The notes: generated by a model from the letters alone, not told the origin. A stretch of 8,963 nt of DNA from Gammaproteobacteria bacterium (GCA_030617485.1 JAUWVK010000057.1:1-8963), one strand, 5' to 3'; counted from the first letter of the stretch, positions 1 to 6,483 are shown. Numbers and translations are program-made.

Positions 1-1
1 C

Positions 2-295
2 ATGCCTGACATGTGGGAGCAAAAGGTGCTGGCTAAATTTTCTGAGCGAGCCAGCAAAGGTGAGACCTTTAAAAAAATGGCCTTTGCCGAAGTGGTTGAA
101 GAAAATGACGGAAAATATTTTCGTTTCATGAAGGCGATCGGCGTTAAGAGCCAGTGCCTAGCCTGTCATGGTGATACCGACAAAATGAATCCTGATGTGA
201 AAAATTTGCTCAATGAACGTTACCCGCACGATCAGGCCACAGGCTACAAGACAGGTGATTTACGCGGTGCAGTGAGCATCAAACGACCCCTTTAG
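2..295 (+). CDS. C-terminal part of a DUF3365 (Tll0287-like) c-type haem protein, truncated by the window edge
   Basis: The frame is open from the first bases to a TAG at 293-295, and 97 residues are visible. The Met at base 2 is probably internal, because DUF3365 proteins carry a signal peptide and more domain sequence before this point. The sequence shows one CxxCH haem c attachment motif (C52-L-A-C55-H56, then G57). Before it lies W5-E-Q-K, and near the end a GYKTGDLRGAVSI segment at about 81-93, which matches the usual end of this fold ('GDIRGAISV'-like). Proteins of this family are exported and sense or carry electrons through one haem; some are fused to signalling domains, but this one ends right after the domain. 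A terminator follows 28 bases downstream, so it is the last gene of its transcript. The family call is from memory of the motif pattern. The exact role is unknown. Confidence 0.8.
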   Translation: MPDMWEQKVLAKFSERASKGETFKKMAFAEVVEENDGKYFRFMKAIGVKSQCLACHGDTDKMNPDVKNLLNERYPHDQATGYKTGDLRGAVSIKRPL

Positions 296-323
296 TCATA
301 CAGACCGTTATCACTCTTTATGG

Positions 324-356
324 AAAGGCAAACATCTGTGGGTGTTTGCCTTTTTT
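324..356 (+). terminator. Rho-independent terminator after the haem protein gene
   Basis: AAAGGCAAACA (324-334) pairs perfectly with TGTTTGCCTTT (343-353) around an 8-base loop. The T run at 351-356 completes a classical terminator. Confidence 0.85.
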
Positions 357-451
357 ACCTACCAGCCAACCCCACATCTCCCCCATCAAAAACTGAGTAA
401 TAAAGTAATATATTAAACCTGTAAGGTATTGAAAGTGATAGGCTTTACTGC

Positions 452-483
452 TTGACAAGAATATTAGCAACTACTAATATAAT
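452..483 (+). promoter_or_regulatory. Strong sigma70-like promoter for the Met/Gly mini-gene
   Basis: A perfect -35 box TTGACA (452-457) is followed after exactly 17 bases by TAATAT (475-480). An overlapping perfect TATAAT (478-483) sits at a 20-base spacing. Transcription would start near 486-490, giving a leader of about 145 nt before the ATG at 633. The promoter lies inside an 8-base inverted repeat, TGCTTGAC (449-456) and GTCAAGCA (490-497), which could be an operator. Confidence 0.7.
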
Positions 484-505
484 AACAGGGTCAAGCAATT
501 ATGCC

Positions 506-590
506 TGGCCTCGGGAAGGTCAATCTCGACCCGGTTCAACTGGATCGGGAAACATGAGAGATGCACAAGCAGCTCATGTCGGGAGAGGAG
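506..590 (+). promoter_or_regulatory. Candidate structured 5' leader RNA (hairpin plus three-way junction)
   Basis: Four helices can be drawn by eye. S1 is TGGCCT 506-511 with AGGTCA 517-522. S2 is TCTCGAC 524-530 with GTCGGGA 578-584, one G-U pair, closing a multiloop. S3 is CCGGTTC 531-537 with GGATCGG 542-548, loop AACT. S4 is ACATGAG 552-558 with CTCATGT 573-579, containing an inner TGC/GCA helix with loop ACAA. S2 and S4 compete for bases 578-579, so the fold might switch. S2, S3 and S4 together form a compact three-way junction joined by GAA(A). It does not match a riboswitch consensus I can recall. The stretch between it and the ATG (591-617) is mostly A/T-rich. It could be a cis-regulator of the ORF at 633 or part of a longer non-coding RNA. 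The function is inferred only from foldability. Confidence 0.4.
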
Positions 591-632
591 TATCACCTTT
601 CTATAATTAGCTAACTTAAAGAGGATACGATT

Positions 633-730
633 ATGGGTGGAGGAATGGGCGGTATGGGTGGTATGGGCGGCGGCGGTGGTATGGGCGGCGGCATGGGCGG
701 CGGTGGTGGTATGGGTGGAGGAATGGGCGG
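633..730 (+). repeat. Imperfect tandem ATG-GGN-GGN repeat with identical 20-base ends
   Basis: The whole small ORF is a degenerate repeat of an ATGGGYGG unit. The first 20 bases (633-652) recur exactly at 711-730, so the first and last MGGGMGG blocks are encoded by identical codons while the middle differs. Such an array can gain or lose units by slippage or by recombination between the end copies. Confidence 0.7.
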
Positions 731-737
731 CATGTAG
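633..737 (+). CDS. 34-aa peptide made only of methionine and glycine
   Basis: The ORF runs ATG 633 to TAG 735-737 and encodes 9 Met and 25 Gly, arranged as Met followed by 2, 3 or 5 Gly. An in-frame TAA at 612-614 shows it is not the tail of a longer ORF. AAAGAGG (618-624) is a good Shine-Dalgarno site 8 bases before the ATG. Glycine codons vary (GGT, GGC, GGA) while the residue never changes, which favours translation over a mere DNA repeat. It has its own strong promoter and a foldable leader. The composition resembles the GGM-repeat tail of GroEL, but no chaperonin sequence precedes it. Thioethers of Met-rich peptides can bind Cu(I) or act as oxidation buffers, which is speculation here. 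I do not recognise the gene. It could also be a non-coding RNA with a fortuitous ORF. Confidence 0.55.
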   Translation: MGGGMGGMGGMGGGGGMGGGMGGGGGMGGGMGGM

Positions 738-793
738 CCAAACACCCCTCAACACTTTCCAACACGCACTACTCATATCTTGTGTAAGGAAAG

Positions 794-947
794 GGCCACG
801 GTAACGTGGCCACGTGCAGGGTCGGCACGTATCCAATACACCAGCGGGAAGAAATCGCAACAGCGAAATTCCCGCTGACAGTACTGGGCACGCAGCCGGC
901 CCTTAATTACTATCGGCCTCAACCAAGGGGGGCAAATTTCTTTGCCC
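794..947 (+). other. Cluster of strong hairpins between the Met/Gly ORF and typA
   Basis: No ORF stands out in the 227 bases after the Met/Gly stop, but the stretch holds four clear inverted repeats. GGCCACG 794-800 pairs with CGTGGCC 805-811 over a GTAA tetraloop. ACGTGC 812-817 pairs with GCACGT 825-830. CAGCGGGAA 842-850 pairs with TTCCCGCTG 869-877 around an inner TCGC/GCGA helix with loop AACA. GGGCAAA 930-936 pairs with TTTGCCC 941-947. None is followed by a convincing T run on either strand, so they are not textbook terminators. The last one may still help end convergent transcripts from the mini-gene and from typA. They could also be the 3' part of a structured RNA that starts near 488. 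Confidence 0.5.
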
Positions 948-964
948 TCACCTCTCAGTAAGAT

Positions 965-2785
965 TTATTTAGCGGCGCGACTGGCCTTTTTGCGATCACT
1001 TTCACTGAGGACTTTTTTACGCAGACGAATATCAGTCGGAGTCACTTCCACCAGTTCATCATCATCGATAAATTCCAGCGCCTGTTCCAGACTCAAATTG
1101 ATGCAAGGAGTAAGCTGGATATTTTCATCCGTACCCGACGCACGCACATTAGTCAGCTGCTTGCCCTTGAGCGGGTTCACCACCAGGTCATTATCACGCG
1201 CATGAATGCCGATGACACTGCCTTCATAAACTTCGGTGTTGGCACCAATAAACAGCTTGCCGCGCTCCTGTAGATTCCACAGAGAGAAACCCAGCGCCTT
1301 GCCTTTGCCATTGGATATCATCACGCCATTCTGCCGTTGACCATAGTCACCAACTTTCAGAGGACCATAGTGATCAAACACGCTATAGATGAGACCAGTA
1401 CCTTGTGTAGAGGTAAGGAACTCGGTGCGGAAACCAATCAAGCCTCGCGCCGGCATAATGTAATCTAGACGAACCCGACCCTGGCCATCTGGCACCATAT
1501 CTTTAAGATCGCCACCACGCTCACCCAGTTTCTCCATCACACCACCCTGATGATCCATTTCCACATCCACGGTGACCTGCTCGTAAGGCTCTTCTTTGCT
1601 GCCGTCTTCCAGGGTATGAATGATGACCTCGGGGCGTGACACGCCCATCTCGTAACCTTCGCGGCGCATATTCTCGATGAGGATGGACAGGTGCAGTTCA
1701 CCACGACCGGAGACCTTGAATTTGTCCGGGTCTTCGGTTTCTTCCACGCGCAGGGCGACGTTGTGTAGCAATTCACGCTGCAGGCGCTCACGAATCTGGC
1801 GAGAGGTAAGGTATTTACCATCCTGACCAGCAAAGGGAGAGTTATTCACACCGAAGGTCATGCTCACGGTGGGCTCGTCCACAGACAGCGGCGTCATGGC
1901 CTCGACATTATTGGGGTCACAGATGGTATCGGAAATATTCAGTGGGTCGAGGCCAGTAAAGGCAATGATGTCACCCGCCTGCACCTCAGCCTTTTCAATA
2001 CGATCCAGCCCCAGAAAGCCGAAAATTTGCAGCATACGGCCGCGGCGCTCTTTGCCTTCTGTATCTACCACGATCACGGGTGAGTTAGCCTTAACTTTGC
2101 CGCGAGTAACGCGACCAATGCCGATCACACCGGTATAGCTGTTGTAATCCAGAGCAGAAACCTGCATCTGAAAGGGACCATCCACGTCCACATTAGGCGC
2201 CTTAACGTGTTCAACGATGGTCTCGAACAGGGGCGTCATGTCACCATCACTAACGTCTGACTCCAGACCAGCGTAGCCATTGATGGCCGAGCAATAAATG
2301 ATGGGGAAATCCATTTGCTCATCGGTGGCACCGAGGCGATCAAACAGGTCAAAGGTTTGATCCACCGCCCAATTCGGGCGCGCGCCATTACGGTCAATCT
2401 TGTTCACCACTACAATGGGATTAAGACCCTGAGCCAATGCCTTCTGGGTCACAAAACGGGTTTGCGGCATAGGGCCTTCAGCGGCATCCACCAACAACAG
2501 TACAGAATCCACCATGGACATCACTCGTTCCACTTCACCACCAAAGTCAGCATGGCCGGGGGTGTCCACAATATTAATATGGTAACCGTTCCATTCGATG
2601 GCCGTATTTTTGGCCAGGATAGTAATACCACGTTCTTTCTCGATATCGTTGGAGTCCATCATCCGCTCTTCCATATCACCACGACTGGTAACGGTACCTG
2701 ACTGTTGCAGGAGTTTATCGACGAGAGTGGTCTTGCCATGATCGACGTGAGCGATGATGGCGATATTTCTGAGTTTCTGGATCAC
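965..2785 (-). CDS. typA: Translational GTPase TypA/BipA
   Basis: This is a 606-aa ribosome-binding GTPase of the elongation factor G superfamily. In the family it acts in stress adaptation, low-temperature growth and 50S subunit assembly. All GTPase motifs are intact: P-loop AHVDHGKT (12-19), switch I EKERGITI (49-56), DTPGHADF (74-81), NKID (128-131) and SA at 166-167. They are followed by the EF-Tu-like beta-barrel, the EF-G-like alpha/beta domain and the family's own C-terminal domain. The length matches typical BipA. The start is GTG at 2785-2783, giving the standard [12 protein letters not shown]-terminus, and only a weak AGG lies about 10 bases upstream. A TACAAT box on the minus strand at 2834-2829 is a possible -10. 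The upstream gene's terminator (2877-2911) separates the two, so typA is probably transcribed alone. Nothing in the coding sequence is abnormal. Confidence 0.98.
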   Translation of the reverse strand: MIQKLRNIAIIAHVDHGKTTLVDKLLQQSGTVTSRGDMEERMMDSNDIEKERGITILAKNTAIEWNGYHINIVDTPGHADFGGEVERVMSMVDSVLLLVDAAEGPMPQTRFVTQKALAQGLNPIVVVNKIDRNGARPNWAVDQTFDLFDRLGATDEQMDFPIIYCSAINGYAGLESDVSDGDMTPLFETIVEHVKAPNVDVDGPFQMQVSALDYNSYTGVIGIGRVTRGKVKANSPVIVVDTEGKERRGRMLQIFGFLGLDRIEKAEVQAGDIIAFTGLDPLNISDTICDPNNVEAMTPLSVDEPTVSMTFGVNNSPFAGQDGKYLTSRQIRERLQRELLHNVALRVEETEDPDKFKVSGRGELHLSILIENMRREGYEMGVSRPEVIIHTLEDGSKEEPYEQVTVDVEMDHQGGVMEKLGERGGDLKDMVPDGQGRVRLDYIMPARGLIGFRTEFLTSTQGTGLIYSVFDHYGPLKVGDYGQRQNGVMISNGKGKALGFSLWNLQERGKLFIGANTEVYEGSVIGIHARDNDLVVNPLKGKQLTNVRASGTDENIQLTPCINLSLEQALEFIDDDELVEVTPTDIRLRKKVLSESDRKKASRAAK

Positions 2786-2876
2786 GAGAATGCTGCCTAC
2801 TAGTTAGTGCTGGATTGAAAGGGCGCAAATTGTACAGGAAAAATCACTTTTCCGCCTTATTTAATGCATCACCCAT

Positions 2877-2911
2877 AAAAAAAGCCGGCCAGGTTACCCC
2901 AGCCGGCTTTT
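2877..2911 (-). terminator. Rho-independent terminator after the substrate-binding protein gene
   Basis: AAAAGCCGGC (2880-2889) pairs with GCCGGCTTTT (2902-2911) around a 12-base loop. Read on the minus strand it ends in a run of seven T (2883-2877), in the right direction and 43 bases past the stop at 2954. The shorter T run on the plus strand means it could also work in reverse. Confidence 0.85.
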
Positions 2912-2953
2912 ACAACAAGATTGTTCGAACCGAAGCTCGAAACAAAAAACTAA

Positions 2954-3925
2954 TTAAAGCTTTTTAACCTTCAACTCTGCAGCAGTAGCCTTAATGAAAC
3001 CGTAGCTGGCATAGATATTCTGTGCAGCAGCAGTGCCCAGGTAAGCCAGGAAGCGATCCGCGTTCTTCTGGTTTTTACCCTTGCTCAGCTTGCCAATGGC
3101 ATAAGCTACTTCGGCTTGTTTGTTAAGCGGTGCAGGAATAGTCACACCTTCAACGTTACGACCGGTGCGCAAGGCTTCTTTCACTTCAGTCGTCCATACG
3201 ATACCGACGTCAGCAGTGCCATCTTCAATGCGCTGTGGTGTTTCACGATGATGACGTGAAGTGAACCAGGTCTTGTCTTTTACAGCCCAACAACTCTTAC
3301 AAATTTTGCCGCCCGTTACCTTCTTGTGCAACTTCATGTCTTTGAGCATTGCAGAACCATAGAACTTGAAAATACCTTCAGTTTTAGGGTTAGGGTGAGA
3401 CTGAACCAGATCATCACGACCCAGGTCTTTAGGGCCCATGATTTTCTTAGGGTTACCCTTGGCCACCATCAGCTCCAGTTTGTTGTGCACGTAAATCATG
3501 CCTTCGGTCATTTTGCCTTTTTTCTTCAATTTTTTGAGGTGGGCAATTTTTACGCTGGCAAACAGATCAGGAGTTTGATTGGTGTCTTTACCATTAATCT
3601 GACCCTGTTTGAGGATCTGCTTTTTGAGGATTTGGCCAGGCGGGATGGTTTCCACGTAAACCGTTTTGATGTCTTTGTTTTTGGACTGGAAGTCTTTGAT
3701 CAACTCTTCCATCACCATGAACTGGTTTCCGGCCAAATACATAACCAGATCAGAAGTGTATGAATCACCAATTTTACCGTAATCAATGGTGCCATTAGTG
3801 TGGAAGGTACGGTAGTCATGACCTTCTCCTGAGTCTTTTGCGGCCATTACCGGTGTAGCAGCAAACATCGCTGGTACAAAAGCAGCTGCTAATACTGCTG
3901 GCAGCAGTTTATGCGTTAGTCTCAT
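2954..3925 (-). CDS. Periplasmic substrate-binding protein, type-2 PBP fold (molybdate/sulfate-binding-like)
   Basis: The 323-aa protein has a classical Sec signal peptide: basic MRLTHK, a hydrophobic stretch, then A-x-A-like cleavage near VMA-A (28-29). The mature part looks like a class II periplasmic binding protein: LVMYLAGNQFMVMEELIKDF (60-79), DLFASVKIAHLKKL (120-133), HPNPKTEGI (177-185) and the hinge-like DVGIVWTTEV (239-248). These resemble ModA/Sbp oxyanion binders, but the ligand cannot be read from them. A C209-K-S-C212 pair is unusual for this fold; it lacks the following His for haem, so a disulfide or metal site is possible. The mature protein is very Lys-rich. AAAGGAGAG lies about 9 bases before ATG 3925. 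No permease or ATPase gene is adjacent, so it is an orphan here. It is preceded by a foldable leader and closed by its own terminator. Confidence 0.75.
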   Translation of the reverse strand: MRLTHKLLPAVLAAAFVPAMFAATPVMAAKDSGEGHDYRTFHTNGTIDYGKIGDSYTSDLVMYLAGNQFMVMEELIKDFQSKNKDIKTVYVETIPPGQILKKQILKQGQINGKDTNQTPDLFASVKIAHLKKLKKKGKMTEGMIYVHNKLELMVAKGNPKKIMGPKDLGRDDLVQSHPNPKTEGIFKFYGSAMLKDMKLHKKVTGGKICKSCWAVKDKTWFTSRHHRETPQRIEDGTADVGIVWTTEVKEALRTGRNVEGVTIPAPLNKQAEVAYAIGKLSKGKNQKNADRFLAYLGTAAAQNIYASYGFIKATAAELKVKKL

Positions 3926-3963
3926 CTATGCTCTCTCCTTTAACAATTAAAAAATTTCACTCC

Positions 3964-4038
3964 GCTCTGAGTAGCAATTACCCCGTTTAGCCTTAGGACT
4001 ATCCCCGGCGGCAACTACCAACCACAAAACAGCAGAGC
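3964..4038 (-). promoter_or_regulatory. Candidate structured 5' leader of the substrate-binding protein gene
   Basis: On the minus strand GCTCTG (4038-4033) pairs with CAGAGC (3969-3964), enclosing about 63 nt. Inside, GTAG (4018-4015) pairs with CTAC (3974-3971), and TTGCC (4014-4010) pairs with GGTAA (3982-3978) through a G-U pair that forms only in the minus-strand RNA. Within that, GCC (4009-4007) can pair with GGC (3992-3990) around a GGA/TCC mini-stem. The element ends 38 bases before the ATG at 3925, where riboswitches and leader regulators sit. I compared it by eye with c-di-GMP-I and other common riboswitches and could not make a convincing match. The rest of this gap (4039-4287) is A/T-rich. 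It has a TATAAT on the minus strand (4114-4109) but no good -35 at standard spacing. Confidence 0.35.
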
Positions 4039-4287
4039 ACAATATCTGCCTTTTTGGGTCGGAATTCAATTCTTATTTTGAGATAAGCCCCATCAATCTA
4101 ATCATAAAATTATAATATTTTTATACACCATAAAGACCAATACAAAAATAATAGCCTCCCATTTTAATCATTCTGAATACTTGTCTTGTGGAGCCAACAA
4201 TTCTGAAATCATCTAGAATGCAGGGGACTTTATCTTCTCCGTAAAATACCCTAGGGTTGCACAGCAGTTATAATGAGGCAGTACTGG

Positions 4288-5085
4288 ATGAGCACTAGCA
4301 TTACTAGCAACCCCGAAGAAAACAATGAGCACCGGTGGAGCGAACGCCGACCGGTAGAGTTCCCCGTTAAGGTATATCGAAACGGCCAGTTCATAGCAGA
4401 CAGCGTTATTAATGATATTTCCCTGGAGGGCGTATTTTTCAATAACAATATTCACGGCAATGAACAGACAATATTCCCCAATACTTATATAGAAGTAGAG
4501 TTTGACCTTGCGGGCGACAAAGAGTCGATCCATTATCGCCTGCCTGCGATCGCGCGCCACCGATCAGACAAGGGTGTCGGTGCCATGTTCCTCCATTTTA
4601 GTACGGGCACTTTCCGACATTTTCATCGCATTCTCTATCAGGAGCCTGGTCAACAAACCAACTCCAAGTCGACGAAGTCACGCTGGAGCCCCAGGAAAAA
4701 TATTAACCTGAATTTATCGCTGTACCAGTCAGGCAAAAAAATTGCGGATGCTAACACCAGCAATCTTTCTTACGAAGGCGTCTTCATCAAAACTTCCCTG
4801 TCTCCACCGCTGTACACTTTCTTAACAGTCGAGTTTTCCCTGGAAGGCGATAAAAATAATCAACCACTGAAAGTGCCCTGCCTGGTTCGGCATCGAAGCA
4901 GCTCAGGCATTGGGCTCATGTTTGTTAATTTTCAACTAGATATGTTTAATCGCCTCCGCCATGGCCTCTACGACAACAATATCAAGCCAGATCTCAACAT
5001 CGATTCCAAATCAGCTATCCCCACGCTGGATTCACCCGTTGTAGTGGGGAAACGTGGCGCATCTAAAACACAGCGGCCCCATTAA
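4288..5085 (+). CDS. Tandem PilZ-domain protein, likely c-di-GMP receptor
   Basis: The 265-aa cytoplasmic protein has two PilZ domains in a row and no signal peptide or membrane segment. Numbering from the upstream ATG at 4273, domain 1 has R21-x-x-x-R25 and D48-x-S50-x-x-G53; domain 2 has R137-x-x-x-R141 and N164-x-S166-x-x-G169. These are the RxxxR and (D/N)xSxxG signatures that bind c-di-GMP in PilZ proteins, so both sites look competent. The halves clearly arose by duplication: each starts RWSxR, carries an IAD segment, and has an SxEGVF block. I prefer ATG 4288 because GAGG (4275-4278) lies 9 bases upstream, while ATG 4273 has no Shine-Dalgarno site; the longer form would be 270 aa. A basic, low-complexity tail (about 240-270) follows domain 2. 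The output partner is not visible, and a terminator follows. Confidence 0.85.
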   Translation: MSTSITSNPEENNEHRWSERRPVEFPVKVYRNGQFIADSVINDISLEGVFFNNNIHGNEQTIFPNTYIEVEFDLAGDKESIHYRLPAIARHRSDKGVGAMFLHFSTGTFRHFHRILYQEPGQQTNSKSTKSRWSPRKNINLNLSLYQSGKKIADANTSNLSYEGVFIKTSLSPPLYTFLTVEFSLEGDKNNQPLKVPCLVRHRSSSGIGLMFVNFQLDMFNRLRHGLYDNNIKPDLNIDSKSAIPTLDSPVVVGKRGASKTQRPH

Positions 5086-5153
5086 TTCGTTACCCTCAGT
5101 CAGAACTGTGCTCCCCATTGCGGGTAGTCGAAAATTTGCGGCACATCTGGTAT

Positions 5154-5175
5154 AAAACGCGCTCCAGCGTTTTTT
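5154..5175 (+). terminator. Rho-independent terminator after the PilZ gene
   Basis: AAAACGC (5154-5160) pairs with GCGTTTT (5167-5173) around a 6-base loop, and a six-T run spans 5170-5175. The stem is short and partly A/T, but the position, 68 bases past the stop, fits. Confidence 0.6.
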
Positions 5176-5240
5176 GTAGAACCATGATCACTAGCTCACA
5201 AACAATCTCTTAACCATTAAAAGAATGAGTAATAAAAATA

Positions 5241-5714
5241 ATGATATTTAAAGCCCCCTCCTTCCTTCAATTCATTGGTAGCCTAATTATCGCTAGTCTG
5301 CTGGCTGGCCTGGCTTACGCACTGATGCAATCACAGGGCATATCAAACAACATCACCATACTAATCACTGGTCTGCTAATCGGACATTTAATCGGTGTTT
5401 TTGCTGCTCCTTCTTCAAAAGCCAGAAGCAAAACAAAAAAAACATCTTCCAGGTCTGCGGCCAACAGCGAAATCATCAGCCTCTATGTTGGAAATCTCGC
5501 CTACAGCGCACGACGTGATGCTCTAAATGACCTGTTCAGTCAATTTGGCCGGGTTGATTCGGTGCGAATCATGACCGACCGTGAGACGCGTCGCCCTCGA
5601 GGTTACGGTTTTGTTGAAATGGAGGGCAATGGGGCGCTAGCCGCAATCAAAAAACTGGATGGCACCGATTTCTGTGGGCGTACTTTGCGTGTTAGTGAAG
5701 CCAACCAACGTTAA
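5241..5714 (+). CDS. Membrane-anchored RNA-binding protein with one RRM domain
   Basis: The 157-aa protein has two predicted membrane helices (about 8-28 and 38-56), a Lys/Arg/Ser-rich linker (about 59-72), and one RNA recognition motif (about 79-153). The RRM has a canonical RNP2 (L81-Y-V-G-N-L86) and RNP1 (R120-G-Y-G-F-V-E-M127), with the aromatic residues that stack on RNA at Y82, Y122 and F124. Two helices followed by a basic linker place the RRM on the cytoplasmic side, so it would hold RNA at the inner membrane. Small bacterial RRM proteins with an N-terminal hydrophobic part are known in marine gammaproteobacteria, but their targets are poorly known. The Shine-Dalgarno site is weak (GAG about 11 bases before the ATG). 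A CCAACG/CGTTGG hairpin (5705-5726) overlaps the stop codon and has no T run. Confidence 0.85.
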   Translation: MIFKAPSFLQFIGSLIIASLLAGLAYALMQSQGISNNITILITGLLIGHLIGVFAAPSSKARSKTKKTSSRSAANSEIISLYVGNLAYSARRDALNDLFSQFGRVDSVRIMTDRETRRPRGYGFVEMEGNGALAAIKKLDGTDFCGRTLRVSEANQR

Positions 5715-5902
5715 ATAATTCGTTGGCTCGCTCTAAGCTCCATAAAAACTCAAGGTCCTGCATGGCTTACACTTCATATCTAAAAAAATATTTAACAATC
5801 CTCTAATCAATATATGAAAAACAGAAATAGGGGTTATTCACTTTTCAATATGCAAAAATTCCCACGCCACATCTTGTAACGAAAATAATGGTAATAAGTC
5901 TA

Positions 5903-5932
5903 AAGACATAGATAACATTTTGTGACTACAAT
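5903..5932 (+). promoter_or_regulatory. Possible promoter of the 142-aa gene
   Basis: TACAAT (5927-5932) matches a -10 box in five of six positions, and AAGACA (5903-5908) is a partial -35 at an 18-base spacing. It would give a leader of about 30 nt with the GAGGTG ribosome site. The rest of the 254-base gap after the RRM gene is A/T-rich and shows no other feature. Confidence 0.35.
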
Positions 5933-5968
5933 GAGTCATACAGAACTTAACCAATGAGGTGACCCATT

Positions 5969-6397
5969 ATGCTCGTTATGGAAATGACACTGAATCACAG
6001 CATTGAACTATTAGGTAAATCTGTTGATGTCACCCTCAGCGAAAATGCACGTAATGCCCTTAGTCGTCGCATAAAACCATTAGCCGTTGAAATGGAACTT
6101 TATTTCAGCTGCCTGATTCGCAAACAAGTTCGTTTTACTGACGCAAGTGTCAATGCAAATGAAACACCCTCGCTGGAAGCCCGGCTCAATGACCGCATGC
6201 GAATTCGATTCCGCCCCGTCATGACAAAAGTCTGCGGTAAAGACTATGAAGGCGATGAGCCACCGCTCACCGATTTTCCCATCACCAACACCAAAGCCTA
6301 CATCCCTCACTGGCTAAGAATCGATTATCGAAAAAATACCTGGGTGGGTGAATTTGGCTACCGCTCAAAAAACTATTCCCGCCTGGTAGATAGATAG
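5969..6397 (+). CDS. Uncharacterised 142-aa protein
   Basis: I do not recognise this gene. The start at 5969 is well supported by GAGGTG (5955-5960), 8 bases upstream; Met codons at residues 4 and 6 are less likely starts. The product has no signal peptide or membrane helix. Residues 1-50 look like a short beta region and a helix (SENARNALSRRIKPL, 24-38). The centre is Arg-rich (R72 to R82). The C-terminal half carries a Pro/Asp/Glu loop (about 92-104), then IPHWLRIDYRKNTWVGEFGY (about 112-131), which looks like beta strands rich in aromatic and basic residues. There are two Cys (48 and 89) and no known catalytic signature. It appears to be single, 254 bases after the RRM gene and 86 bases before the DUF3549 gene. 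Codon use and ORF quality look native. Confidence 0.75.
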   Translation: MLVMEMTLNHSIELLGKSVDVTLSENARNALSRRIKPLAVEMELYFSCLIRKQVRFTDASVNANETPSLEARLNDRMRIRFRPVMTKVCGKDYEGDEPPLTDFPITNTKAYIPHWLRIDYRKNTWVGEFGYRSKNYSRLVDR

Positions 6398-6483
6398 CAG
6401 TTAGTCGACAGATAGTAGGCTGACAATCAGTTCAGGCGATTACTGCGGTCGTTTGTTAAGCCGTCGTTTGCTAAAATCGCCAA

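Noticed and set aside
633..737. Remnant of a groEL gene, from the GGM-repeat tail
   Set aside because: No GroEL sequence upstream, an in-frame stop at 612-614, and its own promoter and ribosome site; the likeness is compositional only.
474..860. Minus-strand ORF of 128 codons over the Met/Gly mini-gene
   Set aside because: Its His/Thr/Ala-rich middle is simply the reverse strand of the ATG-GGN repeat; no ribosome site, no domain, and it covers the promoter and the hairpins.
942..1205. Plus-strand ORF over the 3' end of typA
   Set aside because: Ser/Arg-rich antisense shadow of a certain gene.
3326..3763. Plus-strand ORF of 145 codons over the substrate-binding protein gene
   Set aside because: Antisense shadow; the His/Phe/Leu-rich composition reflects Lys, Glu and Met codons on the real strand.
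3964..4038. Known c-di-GMP-I riboswitch
   Set aside because: Some short words look similar, but the order of conserved segments and the helices do not fit that class.
4269..4274. TATAAT as the promoter of the PilZ gene
   Set aside because: It overlaps the upstream ATG candidate, has no -35 at 16-18 bases, and would leave almost no leader for the ribosome site used by ATG 4288.
4213..4560. Minus-strand ORF over the start of the PilZ gene
   Set aside because: Overlaps a gene with clear PilZ motifs; no ribosome site or recognisable domain.
5705..5726. CCAACG/CGTTGG hairpin as a terminator of the RRM gene
   Set aside because: 10-base loop, 6-base stem, overlaps the stop codon and has no T run.
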